Part shown: positions 24,569 through 34,174 of the stretch, piece by piece
How the letters are laid out: every line of letters starts with the position of its first letter
How positions within the stretch are numbered: the stretch's first letter is position 1
Source: Aneurinibacillus sp. REN35
GTDB taxonomy: Bacteria > Bacillota > Bacilli > Aneurinibacillales > Aneurinibacillaceae
DNA length: 64,000 nt
Reading direction: 5' to 3'
Assembly: GCF_041379945.2 (NCBI RefSeq)
Contig: NZ_JBFTXJ020000003.1
Location: 248,001-312,000 of the forward strand
Notes under the pieces: model-generated
Databases searched by the model: none
Told to the model about the DNA's origin: nothing
Seen by the model: only the letters and a program-made list of their open reading frames with translations
Translations under genes and position numbers: made by a program

Positions 24569-24648
24569 AGCGCATAGCCCCGTGGTATCTCTTTGCCTTG
24601 ATATGCATGACATGTCGGGGAAGAGAAGTGGAGCTATGCGCTTTTTTA
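24569..24648 (+). terminator. Second, large terminator-like hairpin before ribD
   Basis: AGCGCATAGC (24569-24578) and GCTATGCGCT (24633-24642) are perfect complements; an inner TCTCTT pairs with AAGAGA, and TTTTTT follows. It sits after the riboswitch terminator and only 25 bases before ribD. A weak promoter (TTACCG 24520, 17 bases, TATGGT 24543) lies just upstream of it. It would impose a second barrier, or act on a separate transcript. Confidence 0.65.
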
Positions 24649-24673
24649 TATGAAAAAGCAGGAGGAGTGAGAC

Positions 24674-25765
24674 ATGGAGCATAGAGAATATATGGAGCTT
24701 GCGCTTCGTCTGGCTGAAGCGGCACGAGGCCAGACAAGTCCGAATCCAGCCGTTGGCTGCGTCCTTGTTAAAGATGGACAGATTGTTGGGATGGGCAGTC
24801 ATTTACGGGCAGGGGAGGCGCATGCGGAAGTACAGGCGCTGCGTATGGCCGGCGAGGCGGCACAGGAAGCGGTCGCCTATGTCACATTAGAGCCATGCAG
24901 CCATTATGGACGGACGCCCCCGTGTGCAGATGCGCTTATCGAGCAGGGGATTCAAAGGGTGGTCATTGCGATGCTTGATCCAAATCCGCTGGTGGCGGGA
25001 CAAGGGATAGCGAGGTTAGAGAATGCAGGTATTGAAGTGCTCACTGGAATTGGTGAGATGGAAGCGAAGCGGATCAATGAAGCCTTCGTGAAATTCATTA
25101 CAACGAAAAAACCGTTTGTTACGGTAAAAACTGCGATGACACTCGATGGAAAAGTGGCCACCTACGCGGGAAGCAGTCGCTGGATTACCGGAGAGGAAGC
25201 ACGTCTTGAGGTGCACCGGATGCGGCATGCACACGATGCGATTCTTGTCGGGGTTAATACGGTACTTACAGATGATCCTAAGCTAACGACGCGTCTGGCG
25301 CTTGGCGGTAAAAATCCGATTCGCGTCATTGTCGATACAACGCTTCGTATTCAGTCGGATGCCAAGGTGCTGACCGATGGAGAGGCACCAACATGGATCT
25401 TTACAACTGAACGTGCCGATCAGATGAAATGGAAGCAGCTTGAGGAGATGGGGATTCGTGTATTTTCAACCGGAGACGATGTCAAAGTCAATATTGACCA
25501 ACTTCTGTCTCAGCTTGGCGAGCAGCAGATCTCCTCGCTGCTGGTTGAAGGCGGAAGTCAGATTAATAGTGCTTTTTTGCATGCGCGGGCCATTGATAAG
25601 ATCGTTTCGTACGTTGCGCCCAAGTTGATCGCAGGACAGGGAGCACCTACGCCGTTTGGCGGGTTGGGGATTGAAGAGATGGATGATGCGATCTCGCTTG
25701 CCGATCTGTCTTTTGAACAGATTGGCAATGATATCAAAATTACCGGCTATCCGGTTTGGGAGTGA
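24674..25765 (+). CDS. ribD: Bifunctional riboflavin deaminase/reductase
   Basis: Two-domain enzyme of 363 residues for the second and third steps of riboflavin synthesis: deamination of the pyrimidine precursor, then NADPH reduction of its ribosyl side chain. The deaminase zinc site is seen as HAEVQAL (near residue 51) and PCSHYGRTPPC (near residue 75). The reductase begins near residue 145 (KKPFVTVKTAMTLDGK) and includes LLVEGGSQINSAF. The ribosome site is CAGGAGGAG. First gene of the FMN-controlled operon; ribE follows after five bases. Confidence 0.97.
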   Translation: MEHREYMELALRLAEAARGQTSPNPAVGCVLVKDGQIVGMGSHLRAGEAHAEVQALRMAGEAAQEAVAYVTLEPCSHYGRTPPCADALIEQGIQRVVIAMLDPNPLVAGQGIARLENAGIEVLTGIGEMEAKRINEAFVKFITTKKPFVTVKTAMTLDGKVATYAGSSRWITGEEARLEVHRMRHAHDAILVGVNTVLTDDPKLTTRLALGGKNPIRVIVDTTLRIQSDAKVLTDGEAPTWIFTTERADQMKWKQLEEMGIRVFSTGDDVKVNIDQLLSQLGEQQISSLLVEGGSQINSAFLHARAIDKIVSYVAPKLIAGQGAPTPFGGLGIEEMDDAISLADLSFEQIGNDIKITGYPVWE

Positions 25766-25770
25766 GTGTA

Positions 25771-26424
25771 GTGTTTACAGGGATTATTGAGGAAATCGGA
25801 ACCATCCGCTCTATTACACGCAGCAATCAATCAGCGGTGCTAGAAATCACGGGAGATAAGGTGCTCAGGGATGTTCGCTTAGGTGACAGCATCGCTGTGA
25901 ACGGTATTTGCCTTACTGTGACGGAGTTTTCTGCCAAGCACTTTGCAGCAGACGTCATGCCGGAGACCATTCGAAAGACAAGTCTTGCCTTACTTGTTCC
26001 TGGTGCTCCAGTGAACTTGGAGCGGGCGTTGGCAGCAGGAGATCGCTTTGGCGGACACTTCGTTTCCGGTCATGTCGACGGAGTTGGCCGGATTGCGGCA
26101 AAACAGGCCTATGACAATGCGGTGCTCTATCGGATCGAGGCGGACGATACGCTGCTGCGCTACATTATTCCAAAGGGCTCCATCGCTATTGATGGCATTA
26201 GTCTTACGGTTGTAGAGGTAGACGATGCGGGCTTTAGCGTTTCAATTATTCCACATACGCTCTTAGAAACCGTGCTGCAATATAAAGAAAAAGGGGATCA
26301 GGTAAATCTTGAATGCGATATGATCGGCAAATATATTGAGCGGTTCATTATATGGCGTGAGAAGAAACAGCCGCCTTCCCAGCTCACAGAAAGCTTTCTT
26401 GCTGAGCACGGATTTCTTGATTGA
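25771..26424 (+). CDS. ribE: Riboflavin synthase alpha subunit
   Basis: Lumazine-binding enzyme of 217 residues that dismutates two lumazines to riboflavin. It carries two homologous barrels, each with the lumazine-binding pattern: FTGIIEEIG and NGICLTVTEF in the first, VSGHVDGVG and DGISLTVVEV in the second. I choose GTG 25771 because the family begins at (M/V)FTGI; GGGAGTGAG upstream is the ribosome site. It is translationally close to ribD and precedes ribBA. Confidence 0.95.
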   Translation: MFTGIIEEIGTIRSITRSNQSAVLEITGDKVLRDVRLGDSIAVNGICLTVTEFSAKHFAADVMPETIRKTSLALLVPGAPVNLERALAAGDRFGGHFVSGHVDGVGRIAAKQAYDNAVLYRIEADDTLLRYIIPKGSIAIDGISLTVVEVDDAGFSVSIIPHTLLETVLQYKEKGDQVNLECDMIGKYIERFIIWREKKQPPSQLTESFLAEHGFLD

Positions 26425-26449
26425 GCTAACTATATAAGGAGTGGATTGT

Positions 26450-27643
26450 ATGTTTCATTCAATTGAGGAAGCGATTCTGGATTTAAAGCGGGGCAAACCA
26501 ATTATCGTAGTAGACGATGAGGACCGCGAGAATGAGGGTGATTTCATTGCGTTAGCAGAGAAAGCTGATGCGGCAGTCATTAATTTTATGGTGACACATG
26601 GGCGCGGCCTGGTATGTGTGCCGATTACAGAAGAGCGTGCGGCGGAATTGCAGTTAACACCTATGGTGGACCGCAATACGGATGCACATGGCACAGCATT
26701 TACCGTATCGGTCGACGAGGCAGGGACGACCACAGGAATCTCCGCGTTCGAGCGGGCTCATACCGTACAGGCAATGCTTGATCCGAAGAGCACTCCTGAG
26801 AGCTTCCGCCGACCAGGACACATCTTCCCGCTAATTGCCCGCAAAGGGGGCGTACTCCGCCGCGCCGGTCATACAGAGGCGGCCGTTGATCTGGCTCGTT
26901 TATGCGGCAGCTATCCTGCCGGTGTCATTTGCGAGATTATGAATGAAGATGGCTCCATGGCACGTGTGCCTGATTTGGCTCATATCGCAGAGAAGCATGA
27001 TTTGAAGATGATTACGATTGAAGAGTTAATTCGCTATCGTACTCGTTACGATAAGCTGGTGAAGCGCGAAGTGGAGGTAGAGCTGCCGACCGAGTATGGG
27101 CATTTCCGCATGGTTGCCTATACGAACGATACGGATGGCAAAGAGCATGTAGCCCTTGTTAAAGGCGATATTGATGCTGATACGCCGACGCTTGTTCGGG
27201 TCCATTCGGAATGTTTGACAGGTGATGTATTCGGTTCGCTGCGCTGCGACTGTGGGCCGCAGCTGCATGCTGCACTTAGCCAGATTGAGGAGGCGGGCCG
27301 AGGAGTGCTCTTGTATATGCGTCAGGAAGGGCGTGGGATTGGGCTGATTAACAAGCTTAGAGCATACAAGCTGCAGGAGGCAGGACTTGATACTGTAGAG
27401 GCAAATGAGAAGCTGGGCTTTGCGGCAGATCTGCGCGAGTACGGCATCGGAGCACAGATTCTTGCCGACCTTGGTGTAGGGAATATTAAGATTCTTACCA
27501 ATAATCCGCGCAAAATTAAAGGAATTGAAGGGTATGGACTGCATGTCGTAGAACGTGTGCCGCTCCAAATAGAAGCTGTGGCAGATAATGAGAGGTATTT
27601 GCGTACAAAGAAGAGCAAGCTTGGCCATCTACTTAAACTATAA
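26450..27643 (+). CDS. ribBA: Bifunctional DHBP synthase / GTP cyclohydrolase II
   Basis: Protein of 397 residues joining two entry enzymes of riboflavin synthesis. The N-terminal dihydroxybutanone-phosphate synthase shows [14 protein letters not shown] and [11 protein letters not shown]. The C-terminal GTP cyclohydrolase II (from about residue 200) carries the zinc site [15 protein letters not shown] and the catalytic [15 protein letters not shown] 26450 follows AAGGAGTGG by seven bases. Located between ribE and ribH in standard Bacillus order. Confidence 0.97.
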   Translation: MFHSIEEAILDLKRGKPIIVVDDEDRENEGDFIALAEKADAAVINFMVTHGRGLVCVPITEERAAELQLTPMVDRNTDAHGTAFTVSVDEAGTTTGISAFERAHTVQAMLDPKSTPESFRRPGHIFPLIARKGGVLRRAGHTEAAVDLARLCGSYPAGVICEIMNEDGSMARVPDLAHIAEKHDLKMITIEELIRYRTRYDKLVKREVEVELPTEYGHFRMVAYTNDTDGKEHVALVKGDIDADTPTLVRVHSECLTGDVFGSLRCDCGPQLHAALSQIEEAGRGVLLYMRQEGRGIGLINKLRAYKLQEAGLDTVEANEKLGFAADLREYGIGAQILADLGVGNIKILTNNPRKIKGIEGYGLHVVERVPLQIEAVADNERYLRTKKSKLGHLLKL

Positions 27644-27666
27644 ATGAATGATACGGAGGATATATC

Positions 27667-28134
27667 ATGGCAAAAGTATATGAAGGTAATCTCGTAGGTA
27701 CAGGACTTCGAATTGGTATTGTTGTAGGACGATTTAATGAATTTATTACGGGCAAGCTACTTAGCGGCGCACTGGATGCCTTTAAGCGTCATGGTGTGGA
27801 GGAAGACAATGTAGAGGTGGCCTGGGTACCGGGTGCATTTGAACTCCCGCTGATTGTGAAGAAAATGGCCGAGTCAGGCAAATACGACGCAGTCGTTGCT
27901 TTGGGTACGGTAATCCGCGGCTCTACACCACACTTTGATTATGTATGCAATGAAGCGGCGAAGGGAATTGCATCGATCGGTCTCTCCACCGGTGTTCCAT
28001 CCATCTTTGGTGTACTGACCACAGATACGATTGAACAGGCAATTGAGAGAGCCGGTACGAAGGCGGGCAATAAAGGATGGGAAGCGGCTACTGCTGCAAT
28101 TGAGATGGCCAATCTTACCAAATCCTTTGAGTAA
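27667..28134 (+). CDS. ribH: 6,7-dimethyl-8-ribityllumazine synthase
   Basis: Lumazine synthase of 155 residues, which assembles into large icosahedral shells in Bacillus and makes the substrate of RibE. The motifs [33 protein letters not shown] and [11 protein letters not shown] are intact. Final gene of the riboflavin operon; the ribosome site is GGAGGAT and a terminator follows. Confidence 0.97.
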   Translation: MAKVYEGNLVGTGLRIGIVVGRFNEFITGKLLSGALDAFKRHGVEEDNVEVAWVPGAFELPLIVKKMAESGKYDAVVALGTVIRGSTPHFDYVCNEAAKGIASIGLSTGVPSIFGVLTTDTIEQAIERAGTKAGNKGWEAATAAIEMANLTKSFE

Positions 28135-28167
28135 ATATAGGAAGACTAGATCAGGTTACGAATGAAA

Positions 28168-28203
28168 GAAGGGAAGCGCGAGTATACTCGGCTTCCCTTC
28201 TTC
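28168..28203 (+). terminator. Terminator of the riboflavin operon
   Basis: GAAGGGAAGC and GCTTCCCTTC arms enclose a loop that itself can pair (CGAGTATACTCG); TTC follows. Confidence 0.8.
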
Positions 28204-28293
28204 GTGTGTAAAATGGCGCAATTGTACAGAGTTCAGCCATGTGGTAGAATGAGGTGCAGCTTTATAGAGTTTTATAAGAGGTAAGGGGGAGCG

Positions 28294-28938
28294 TTGTTGT
28301 TTAATTTGGATTGGGATTCGCTCTTATATCGGGTAATCGCATTCGTGATTGCCTTCTCGATTCATGAATGGGCGCATGCATATGTAGCGTACAAGTTAGG
28401 GGATCATACAGCAAAGAATGAAGGGCGCTTAACATTGAATCCGATCAGTCATGTTGATCCGTTTGGCATGCTGCTGATTTTGTTCGGGCCGTTTGGCTGG
28501 GCGCGTCCGGTACCGGTTAACATGTTTCATTTTCGCGGCAACCGCCGTCTTGGAATGGTCTATGTGGCGATTGCCGGTCCGCTGACGAATTTGATTCTTG
28601 CCTTTTTATTTCTGCAGGCCCTATGGTACCTGATGACGACAGGTGTTATGAATGCATGGCCGGCGTGGGCTGCGACGCTCGTAAGCAATACGGTGCAGTG
28701 GAGCTTTACGATTAATGTGGCACTATTTGTATTTAATTTGCTGCCTGTAGCACCGTTAGATGGATCAAAAATCCTCCGCTACATTCTGCCGCGCCGATTT
28801 GACGGCTTTTTTGAGAAGGTAGAGCCGTATGGAGCCTTTGTGCTGTTAGTCCTGATCTTCATTCCTGCGCTAGGCGCGCCTATATTGTATCTTCCATATG
28901 AATGGGTGCAGAATGCGCTGCTTTCCTTGATGAGATAG
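28294..28938 (+). CDS. Site-2 protease family (M50) membrane metallopeptidase
   Basis: Intramembrane zinc protease of about 214 residues with five or so membrane segments. The zinc motif HEWAH (His24, Glu25, His28) is in the first segment and the third ligand lies in NLLPVAPLDGSKI near residue 152. Such proteins (YwhC type) cut membrane-bound substrates; the target here is unknown. It starts with TTG (28294 or 28297) behind AAGGGGGA. In Bacillus subtilis other genes stand between ribH and scpA, so this is a lineage-specific arrangement. scpA follows after 15 bases, suggesting co-transcription. Confidence 0.88.
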   Translation: MLFNLDWDSLLYRVIAFVIAFSIHEWAHAYVAYKLGDHTAKNEGRLTLNPISHVDPFGMLLILFGPFGWARPVPVNMFHFRGNRRLGMVYVAIAGPLTNLILAFLFLQALWYLMTTGVMNAWPAWAATLVSNTVQWSFTINVALFVFNLLPVAPLDGSKILRYILPRRFDGFFEKVEPYGAFVLLVLIFIPALGAPILYLPYEWVQNALLSLMR

Positions 28939-28953
28939 AGAGGTGAATGTTTG

Positions 28954-29709
28954 ATGGGAGTTGACATCAAACTGGATTCGTTTGAAGGGCCGCTGGATTT
29001 GCTTCTGCATCTCATAGATCGGGCCGAGGTGGATATTTATGATATTCCTGTTGTAGATATTACGGATCAATATATGAATCACTTGTACATTATGCAGGAG
29101 CTACAGCTTGATGTGGCGAGCGAGTTTCTTGTCATGGCGGCTACGCTTCTGGCAATCAAAAGCAAAATGCTTCTGCCCAAGCGCGAAGAGGCGATGTTTG
29201 ATGAGTGGGGTCTTGAGCCTTATGAAGAGGAGGAGGACCCGCGTGAAGAACTCGTACAGCGCTTACTAGAATATAAAAAGTACAAAAGCCTTGCGGAAAC
29301 GTTCCGTGAACGGGAAAAGGAACGCAGTCGGGTATATACCCGGCCGGCTGAAGATTTGAGCCAGTTCATCCCCGAAGAGGAGAATCCGATTGCGAATGTA
29401 ACAATCTATGACCTTGTAGATGCCTTGCAAAAGGCCTTGGCACGGGTGAATCGAAAAGAAAGTACAGTGAAGGTACAGCGGGATGAGATTTCGATTAAGG
29501 ACCGAATGAAGGAAATCCATCAAATGCTTGATATTGCAGGCGGTAAGGTCTCGTTCTCGCAGTTGCTGGCGAAGGAAGAGTCGAAGATCGAGATTGTTAC
29601 CACGTTCCTCGCTTTACTGGAGATGATGAAAAAACGGACGGTAGTGTGCCAGCAGGATGGACTATTTGATGAGATTATGGTGTCGCGTATGCAGGAGGAT
29701 GCAGTATGA
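28954..29709 (+). CDS. scpA: Segregation and condensation protein A
   Basis: Kleisin subunit of the SMC-ScpAB condensin complex, about 251 residues. The N-terminal SMC-neck-binding region (IKLDSFEGPLDLLLHLIDRAEVDIYDIPV) and the C-terminal winged-helix (KVSFSQLL, IVTTFLALLEMMKK) are both recognisable, with an acidic middle section. ATG 28954 is seven bases after AGAGGTGA. Its stop overlaps the scpB start (ATGA), so the two subunits are translationally coupled. Confidence 0.96.
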   Translation: MGVDIKLDSFEGPLDLLLHLIDRAEVDIYDIPVVDITDQYMNHLYIMQELQLDVASEFLVMAATLLAIKSKMLLPKREEAMFDEWGLEPYEEEEDPREELVQRLLEYKKYKSLAETFREREKERSRVYTRPAEDLSQFIPEEENPIANVTIYDLVDALQKALARVNRKESTVKVQRDEISIKDRMKEIHQMLDIAGGKVSFSQLLAKEESKIEIVTTFLALLEMMKKRTVVCQQDGLFDEIMVSRMQEDAV

Positions 29710-30296
29710 TAGATGTAGAGCGGTTGAAGGCGATTGTAGAAGGTCTATTGTTTGTGGCAGGAGATGAAGGGATTGAGGCCAAGCAGCTAGCGTCCATTCT
29801 TGATCTTGAGAATCATGAAGTCATTGCGCTGATGGACGAGATGAAGCAGGAATATAAAGAACAGCAGCGCGGCCTTCAGATTGTGGAGATTGCACAGGCA
29901 TACCAGTTTACGACCCGCCCGGAGTTTGCTGAGTATTTCGAGAGGCTCGTTGATACGCCGTCACATGCCACACTGTCACAGGCGGCCCTTGAGACGCTTG
30001 CGATTATTGCCTATAAGCAGCCGATTACGCGCCTGGAGCTCGAAGAGATTCGTGGTGTAAAATGCGAGAGCTCGATCTCGCGGTTGATTAGCAAGACCTT
30101 GATTAAAGAGGTAGGAAGAGCGGAAGCTGTAGGAAGACCGATCCTTTATGGAACGACCAAAGAGTTTCTTGAGTACTTTGGTCTGCGCAGCTTAGATGAA
30201 CTGCCGCCCGCGCCTGATTTTTCAGCAGAAGGTGCGGATGTGGAGCAGGAAGCCTACCTATTTTATAAGAAGGATACAGAAAATACAGCCCCTTAA
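29706..30296 (+). CDS. scpB: Segregation and condensation protein B
   Basis: Partner of ScpA in the SMC condensin complex, 196 residues, forming dimers through tandem winged helices. VEGLLFVAGDEGIEAKQLASIL, ALETLAIIAYKQPITRLELEEIRG and FLEYFGLRSLDELP are typical family blocks. The start lies within the last codons of scpA. The stop codon is inside the left arm of the following terminator. Confidence 0.96.
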   Translation: MIDVERLKAIVEGLLFVAGDEGIEAKQLASILDLENHEVIALMDEMKQEYKEQQRGLQIVEIAQAYQFTTRPEFAEYFERLVDTPSHATLSQAALETLAIIAYKQPITRLELEEIRGVKCESSISRLISKTLIKEVGRAEAVGRPILYGTTKEFLEYFGLRSLDELPPAPDFSAEGADVEQEAYLFYKKDTENTAP

Positions 30297-30325
30297 GCAG
30301 CTTGTCCGCGTAAGGGGTTTGTTTA
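30289..30325 (+). terminator. Terminator after scpB
   Basis: CCCCTTA-N15-TAAGGGG then TTTGTTT; it overlaps the scpB stop codon. Confidence 0.75.
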
Positions 30326-30421
30326 TTGTATGCAAGATAGTGGATAAAGTAAGAAACGTCTAGAGAGGAAGGGACGTACATAATAGCAAGAAAAAGTACA
30401 TGCAGGAAAGAGGGGAAGAGC

Positions 30422-30904
30422 ATGGAAGGAGATTTGCTTTGGAGAAGGATCGATCAACGCGCTCCTAAAGTATGGCGTCTTACGCACGGACTGGTGTCAC
30501 TTATACTGTGGCTTGTGGTGGCAGGAGCCTTCACTTTGCATATAACCGTGGGCTTACCGCGGCTTGTTGTGTGGGTTATGGGAGCCTGTGCTCTGCTTTA
30601 CTCAATCATTGATGTATTGATTCTGCCTACTCGTCAATGGCTTCGTTGGAGCTATTATATTGCTGAAGATGAGATTCATCTGCGCCACGGTGTATGGTTT
30701 GTTAAAGAGACGGTCATTCCTATGGTTCGCATCCAGCATGTTGATACGAAGCAGGGACCATTCTTAAGACGATATGAGCTCTCTAGCGTAACGTTTTCTA
30801 CCGCAGCGGGCAGCCATGAGATTCCGGCGCTTTCCGTTGAGATGGCTGATGAAGTACGTAATATGATTGTACGGCTGGCGAAGGTGTCAAATGAAGATGT
30901 CTGA
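30422..30904 (+). CDS. PH-domain membrane protein, YdbS-like
   Basis: Protein of 160 residues with two membrane helices followed by a bacterial PH-like (bPH2) domain: YYIAEDEIHLRHGVWFVKETVIPMVRIQHVDTKQGP. This layout matches YdbS of Bacillus subtilis. YdbS/YdbT pairs are linked to resistance against some antimicrobial peptides, but the mechanism is unclear. The end overlaps the start of the next gene, which belongs to the partner family, so the two are translationally coupled. Confidence 0.85.
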   Translation: MEGDLLWRRIDQRAPKVWRLTHGLVSLILWLVVAGAFTLHITVGLPRLVVWVMGACALLYSIIDVLILPTRQWLRWSYYIAEDEIHLRHGVWFVKETVIPMVRIQHVDTKQGPFLRRYELSSVTFSTAAGSHEIPALSVEMADEVRNMIVRLAKVSNEDV

Positions 30905-32375
30905 GCCGCGTCGTCTGCATCCAATTGCTGCACTGTTATCCGGTCTGCGGGCGCTGCGAGAGTTGCTGCTGCCGCTTGCTATTCTTATTATCTCAAGCTT
31001 CTTTCGCGGTGGAACGAGTGAGGGGTCGGAGATGTGGTGGCGATTTGGCAGTGCCGGCGCTGTCTTGGTTGGAACATTGATTTTTGGCGTACTTTCCTGG
31101 AGTCGTTATCGTTATGCGGTGGAGGAAGGGGAATTGCGTATTGAGCACGGTGTGCTTGTGAAGAAGCGAAATTACATCGCTAGGCAGCGGATTCAAGCGG
31201 TCGATTTTACAGAACCATTGCTGCATCGTTTATTTGGCGTCGTCAAAGTAACGGTGGAGACGGCAGGGGGACAGAAGCCGGAAGCGGTGTTGACCGCAGT
31301 CACAAGGGAAGAGGCGGAGCATCTAAAGCAGGAGCTGATGTTCATTAATGCAATGCGAGAATCTTCGGATACAGAGGATGCGCTGTATCAGGGAGTCGGG
31401 GACGCACCGGTGCAGGTGGAGCGGGAACCGGACTTTCTGTATGAGCTGCCGTCATCAAGATTGTTTATTTATGGAGCGACATCAGGTGGGATCGGGGTTG
31501 TGCTTTCATTATTCGCAGCGGCCTTCTCGCAGGCTGGGGATGTCATTCCGTATGAGCGGATTTTTTCGTTTTTTAACCACTTCGTTTTTTCGGCACTTCT
31601 GATCCTTGCGTTTGTTGTACTGCTTGTTGCCTGGGTACTCGGCATGTTGGGTGTCATGATCAAATACGGTGGATTTGTGTTAAAGAAGAGCGGAGATCGG
31701 CTGTTGATTACCAGGGGATGGATTGAGCGTCGCCAGCTGACCATTCCGGTAAAACGGGTACAGGCCGTCCGTCTGGTGGAAGGTGTGCTGCGCCAGCCTT
31801 TCGGGTTTGTAAGCGTACAGATTGATACGGCAGGCTATGGTGCGGTAAAGGGCGAGAAGACGATCATTTTTCCGCTGTTACGCCGAGCGGAGGTGCGGGA
31901 TTTGCTTGAAGAGGTGCTTCCCGGATTCTACGTAGAGACCAAGCTTACACCGCTGCCGAAGCGATCTGTCCTCTTCTATATGCTTGGCCGGGTGCTGCCT
32001 GTACTTATTGTTAGCAGTCCTAGCTTTTATTTTCTTGCGGGAATGTGGCGTTATACAGCCGGGCCGCTTCTTCTACTGGCAGCCTTGCTTGGCGTATGGC
32101 AGTATCGCAGTGGCGGGTTTGCGGTGAAGCAGCGTGAGACTCTCGTACTGAGGAGCCGCTTTATTAGTCGGACGACAACATTTATTCCGCGTCGTCGCAT
32201 TCAGTTTGCTAGACTTCGTACAGCGCCCTGGCAGCGCTCGGCCTCTCTTGCCTCTTATACGGCTGTAGTTGCATCCGGTCAGATGGGGGCAAAAGTGGCA
32301 CTGCATCATATGAAGGAAGATGATGGGCATGCATTGTATGAGTGGGTCCAACAGAATACGAACGCAACGGAGTAG
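30891..32375 (+). CDS. PH-domain membrane protein, YdbT-like
   Basis: Membrane protein of about 494 residues holding three bPH2 modules, each preceded by hydrophobic helices: YAVEEGELRIEHGVLVKKRNYIARQRIQAVDF near residue 70, LLITRGWIERRQLTIPVKRVQAVRL near 270, and LVLRSRFISRTTTFIPRRRIQFARL near 425. This is the YdbT architecture. It overlaps the YdbS-like gene by 14 bases. ATG 30891 is chosen because AAGGTG lies just upstream. The pair is expected to form one membrane complex. Confidence 0.85.
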   Translation: MKMSEPRRLHPIAALLSGLRALRELLLPLAILIISSFFRGGTSEGSEMWWRFGSAGAVLVGTLIFGVLSWSRYRYAVEEGELRIEHGVLVKKRNYIARQRIQAVDFTEPLLHRLFGVVKVTVETAGGQKPEAVLTAVTREEAEHLKQELMFINAMRESSDTEDALYQGVGDAPVQVEREPDFLYELPSSRLFIYGATSGGIGVVLSLFAAAFSQAGDVIPYERIFSFFNHFVFSALLILAFVVLLVAWVLGMLGVMIKYGGFVLKKSGDRLLITRGWIERRQLTIPVKRVQAVRLVEGVLRQPFGFVSVQIDTAGYGAVKGEKTIIFPLLRRAEVRDLLEEVLPGFYVETKLTPLPKRSVLFYMLGRVLPVLIVSSPSFYFLAGMWRYTAGPLLLLAALLGVWQYRSGGFAVKQRETLVLRSRFISRTTTFIPRRRIQFARLRTAPWQRSASLASYTAVVASGQMGAKVALHHMKEDDGHALYEWVQQNTNATE

Positions 32376-32379
32376 GAAG

Positions 32380-32410
32380 AGCAGAGGCCGGATGGGCTTC
32401 TGCTTTTTTT
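32380..32410 (+). terminator. Terminator after the PH-domain gene pair
   Basis: AGCAGA...TTCTGCT followed by a run of seven T. Confidence 0.8.
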
Positions 32411-32485
32411 GTATTCTGCTAGAAATATTCATAATCCATTGGACAGCCCATATATATGTAGTAATGAATACGGAGGGGGATTTGC

Positions 32486-33589
32486 GTGGGGAAATTCTTT
32501 GTACTATTCATGGCTTGTCTGCTTATGCTGCCAACATTTGTACAGGCTAAAAATGCTGAGCCGCCGCCCATCTCCGCTGAAACAGCGGCTTTAATCGATG
32601 TGACAAGCGGCCGCATCTTGGCCGAGAAGCAGGGGGATAAACGGATGCGGATTGCGAGTCTGACAAAAATCATGACGGCAATCGTAGCGCTAGAGGAAGG
32701 GAATAGCCAAGAGATTGTTGTTACACCGGATAGCGCGTATGCAAAAGAAGGCTCCTCCATCTTTTTGAAGCGTGGCGAAAAAATGAAGATGGAAGATATG
32801 CTGTATGGGCTGATGCTCCGCTCCGGAAATGATGCGGCAGTCGCTATTGCCGAGCATGTCGGTGGTTCCGTGGAAGGCTTTGCCCGGCTCATGAATGAAA
32901 AGGCAGAATATATCGGTATGCAAGCCAGCCACTTTACGAACCCGCACGGACTCGATGATAGTGATAACCATTATTCCACGGCGCGGGATATGGCATTGTT
33001 AACGGCGTATGCGCTGCGCAATCCCGAATTTCGCAAAATTGTCTCTACCGAAGTAAAGTCGATCCCCTGGGAAGGCGAGCAATGGGATCGCAAGCTGTTG
33101 AATAAGAATAAGATGCTCCGTCTCTATGAAGGAGCAGATGGTGTAAAAACAGGCTACACCAAATTGGCGAAGCGCTGCCTTTCTTCTTCCGCCACCCGAG
33201 ATGGCCGCCAGCTTGCCATTGTTGTATTGAATGCCCCCCAAGACTGGGATGACTCCATGAATTGGATGAACTACGGATTCAGTCAATATCCGCTGGTGAA
33301 TATTGTGGGTGAGAGGCAGCGGGTTGGCGAAGAAAAACAGGAGAATGGTGTACTTGCTTATTACAGTACACGGGCATTTTCTTATCCGCTCACTGCAGAA
33401 GAAAAATCACGGGTGGAGGTACGGATTGTCCGCAATATTCGTCAGCCTCTGCTAGAAATTATGCTCGGTGATACGTTGATTGGCCGTATGCCGCTTACAA
33501 TCGAGCAGGAGACAATGGCACAGGCGGTTGGACACCGGTTTACATCGAATCTGGAGTCGTTCGTCCGAACGATGATGGAGGGGATCTAG
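32486..33589 (+). CDS. dacB: D-alanyl-D-alanine carboxypeptidase, sporulation type
   Basis: Serine DD-carboxypeptidase (peptidase S11) of 367 residues that trims the terminal D-alanine from spore cortex peptides. Active-site motifs are Ser58-x-x-Lys61 (SLTK), SGN (from Ser113) and KTG (Lys221). A cleavable signal peptide (FFVLFMACLLMLPTFVQA) exports it. It starts at GTG behind CGGAGGGGG. spmA and spmB follow without gaps, the order known in Bacillus. A possible SigE promoter (TTCATAAT 32428, CATATATA 32449) lies upstream, fitting mother-cell expression; this is only a motif match. Confidence 0.93.
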   Translation: MGKFFVLFMACLLMLPTFVQAKNAEPPPISAETAALIDVTSGRILAEKQGDKRMRIASLTKIMTAIVALEEGNSQEIVVTPDSAYAKEGSSIFLKRGEKMKMEDMLYGLMLRSGNDAAVAIAEHVGGSVEGFARLMNEKAEYIGMQASHFTNPHGLDDSDNHYSTARDMALLTAYALRNPEFRKIVSTEVKSIPWEGEQWDRKLLNKNKMLRLYEGADGVKTGYTKLAKRCLSSSATRDGRQLAIVVLNAPQDWDDSMNWMNYGFSQYPLVNIVGERQRVGEEKQENGVLAYYSTRAFSYPLTAEEKSRVEVRIVRNIRQPLLEIMLGDTLIGRMPLTIEQETMAQAVGHRFTSNLESFVRTMMEGI

Positions 33590-34174
33590 ATGGTGAATTA
33601 TATCTGGGCCGGAATGATTTTTATCGGTATTGCCACAGCTTTTCTGACAGGCAATGTCGAAGCGGTGAATAAGGCGGTATTTGAAGGCGCAAAAACAGGA
33701 GTCACCGTTGCATTTGGTTTAATCAGCATTCTCGTTTTTTGGATGGGCGTAATGAAAGTAGCGGAAGATGCGGGATTATTAAAGCAGATGGCACGCCTTC
33801 TCGGTCCGATTGCCCGCTGGTTATTTCCCACAGTACCAAAAGACCATCCGGCGTTTGGGTATATTCTTTCAAATATGGCCGCCAATATTTTCGGGCTTGG
33901 CAATGCGGCGACGCCGATGGGGATTAAAGCCATGCAGGAGCTGCAAAAGCTGAACCCGAATCCTTCCGTCGCCACACCTGCTATGTGTACGCTGCTTGCG
34001 CTCAATACATCAAGCATCACGCTCATACCGACAACAATCATTGCCATTCGGATGAGTTATCAGTCTGCCAATCCGGCTGAGATTGTCGGCACGACACTCC
34101 TTGCCACGTTTATTGCTACGTGCAGTGCCATTCTGATTGACCGATGGTATCAGCGAAAGGAGTGGCGTAGATAA
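33590..34174 (+). CDS. spmA: Spore maturation protein A
   Basis: Membrane protein of 194 residues with four or five hydrophobic segments and the nucleoside-recognition (Gate) type fold. FGLGNAATPMGIKAMQELQKLN is a family hallmark. SpmA and SpmB together are needed for proper spore core dehydration in Bacillus. It starts on the base after the dacB stop and ends on the base before spmB, so all three are one operon. Confidence 0.94.
   Translation: MVNYIWAGMIFIGIATAFLTGNVEAVNKAVFEGAKTGVTVAFGLISILVFWMGVMKVAEDAGLLKQMARLLGPIARWLFPTVPKDHPAFGYILSNMAANIFGLGNAATPMGIKAMQELQKLNPNPSVATPAMCTLLALNTSSITLIPTTIIAIRMSYQSANPAEIVGTTLLATFIATCSAILIDRWYQRKEWRR

Noticed and set aside
27026-27628. 200-codon open frame on the minus strand
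   Set aside because: It lies wholly opposite ribBA, has no ribosome site and no recognisable protein features; it mirrors ribBA codon bias.
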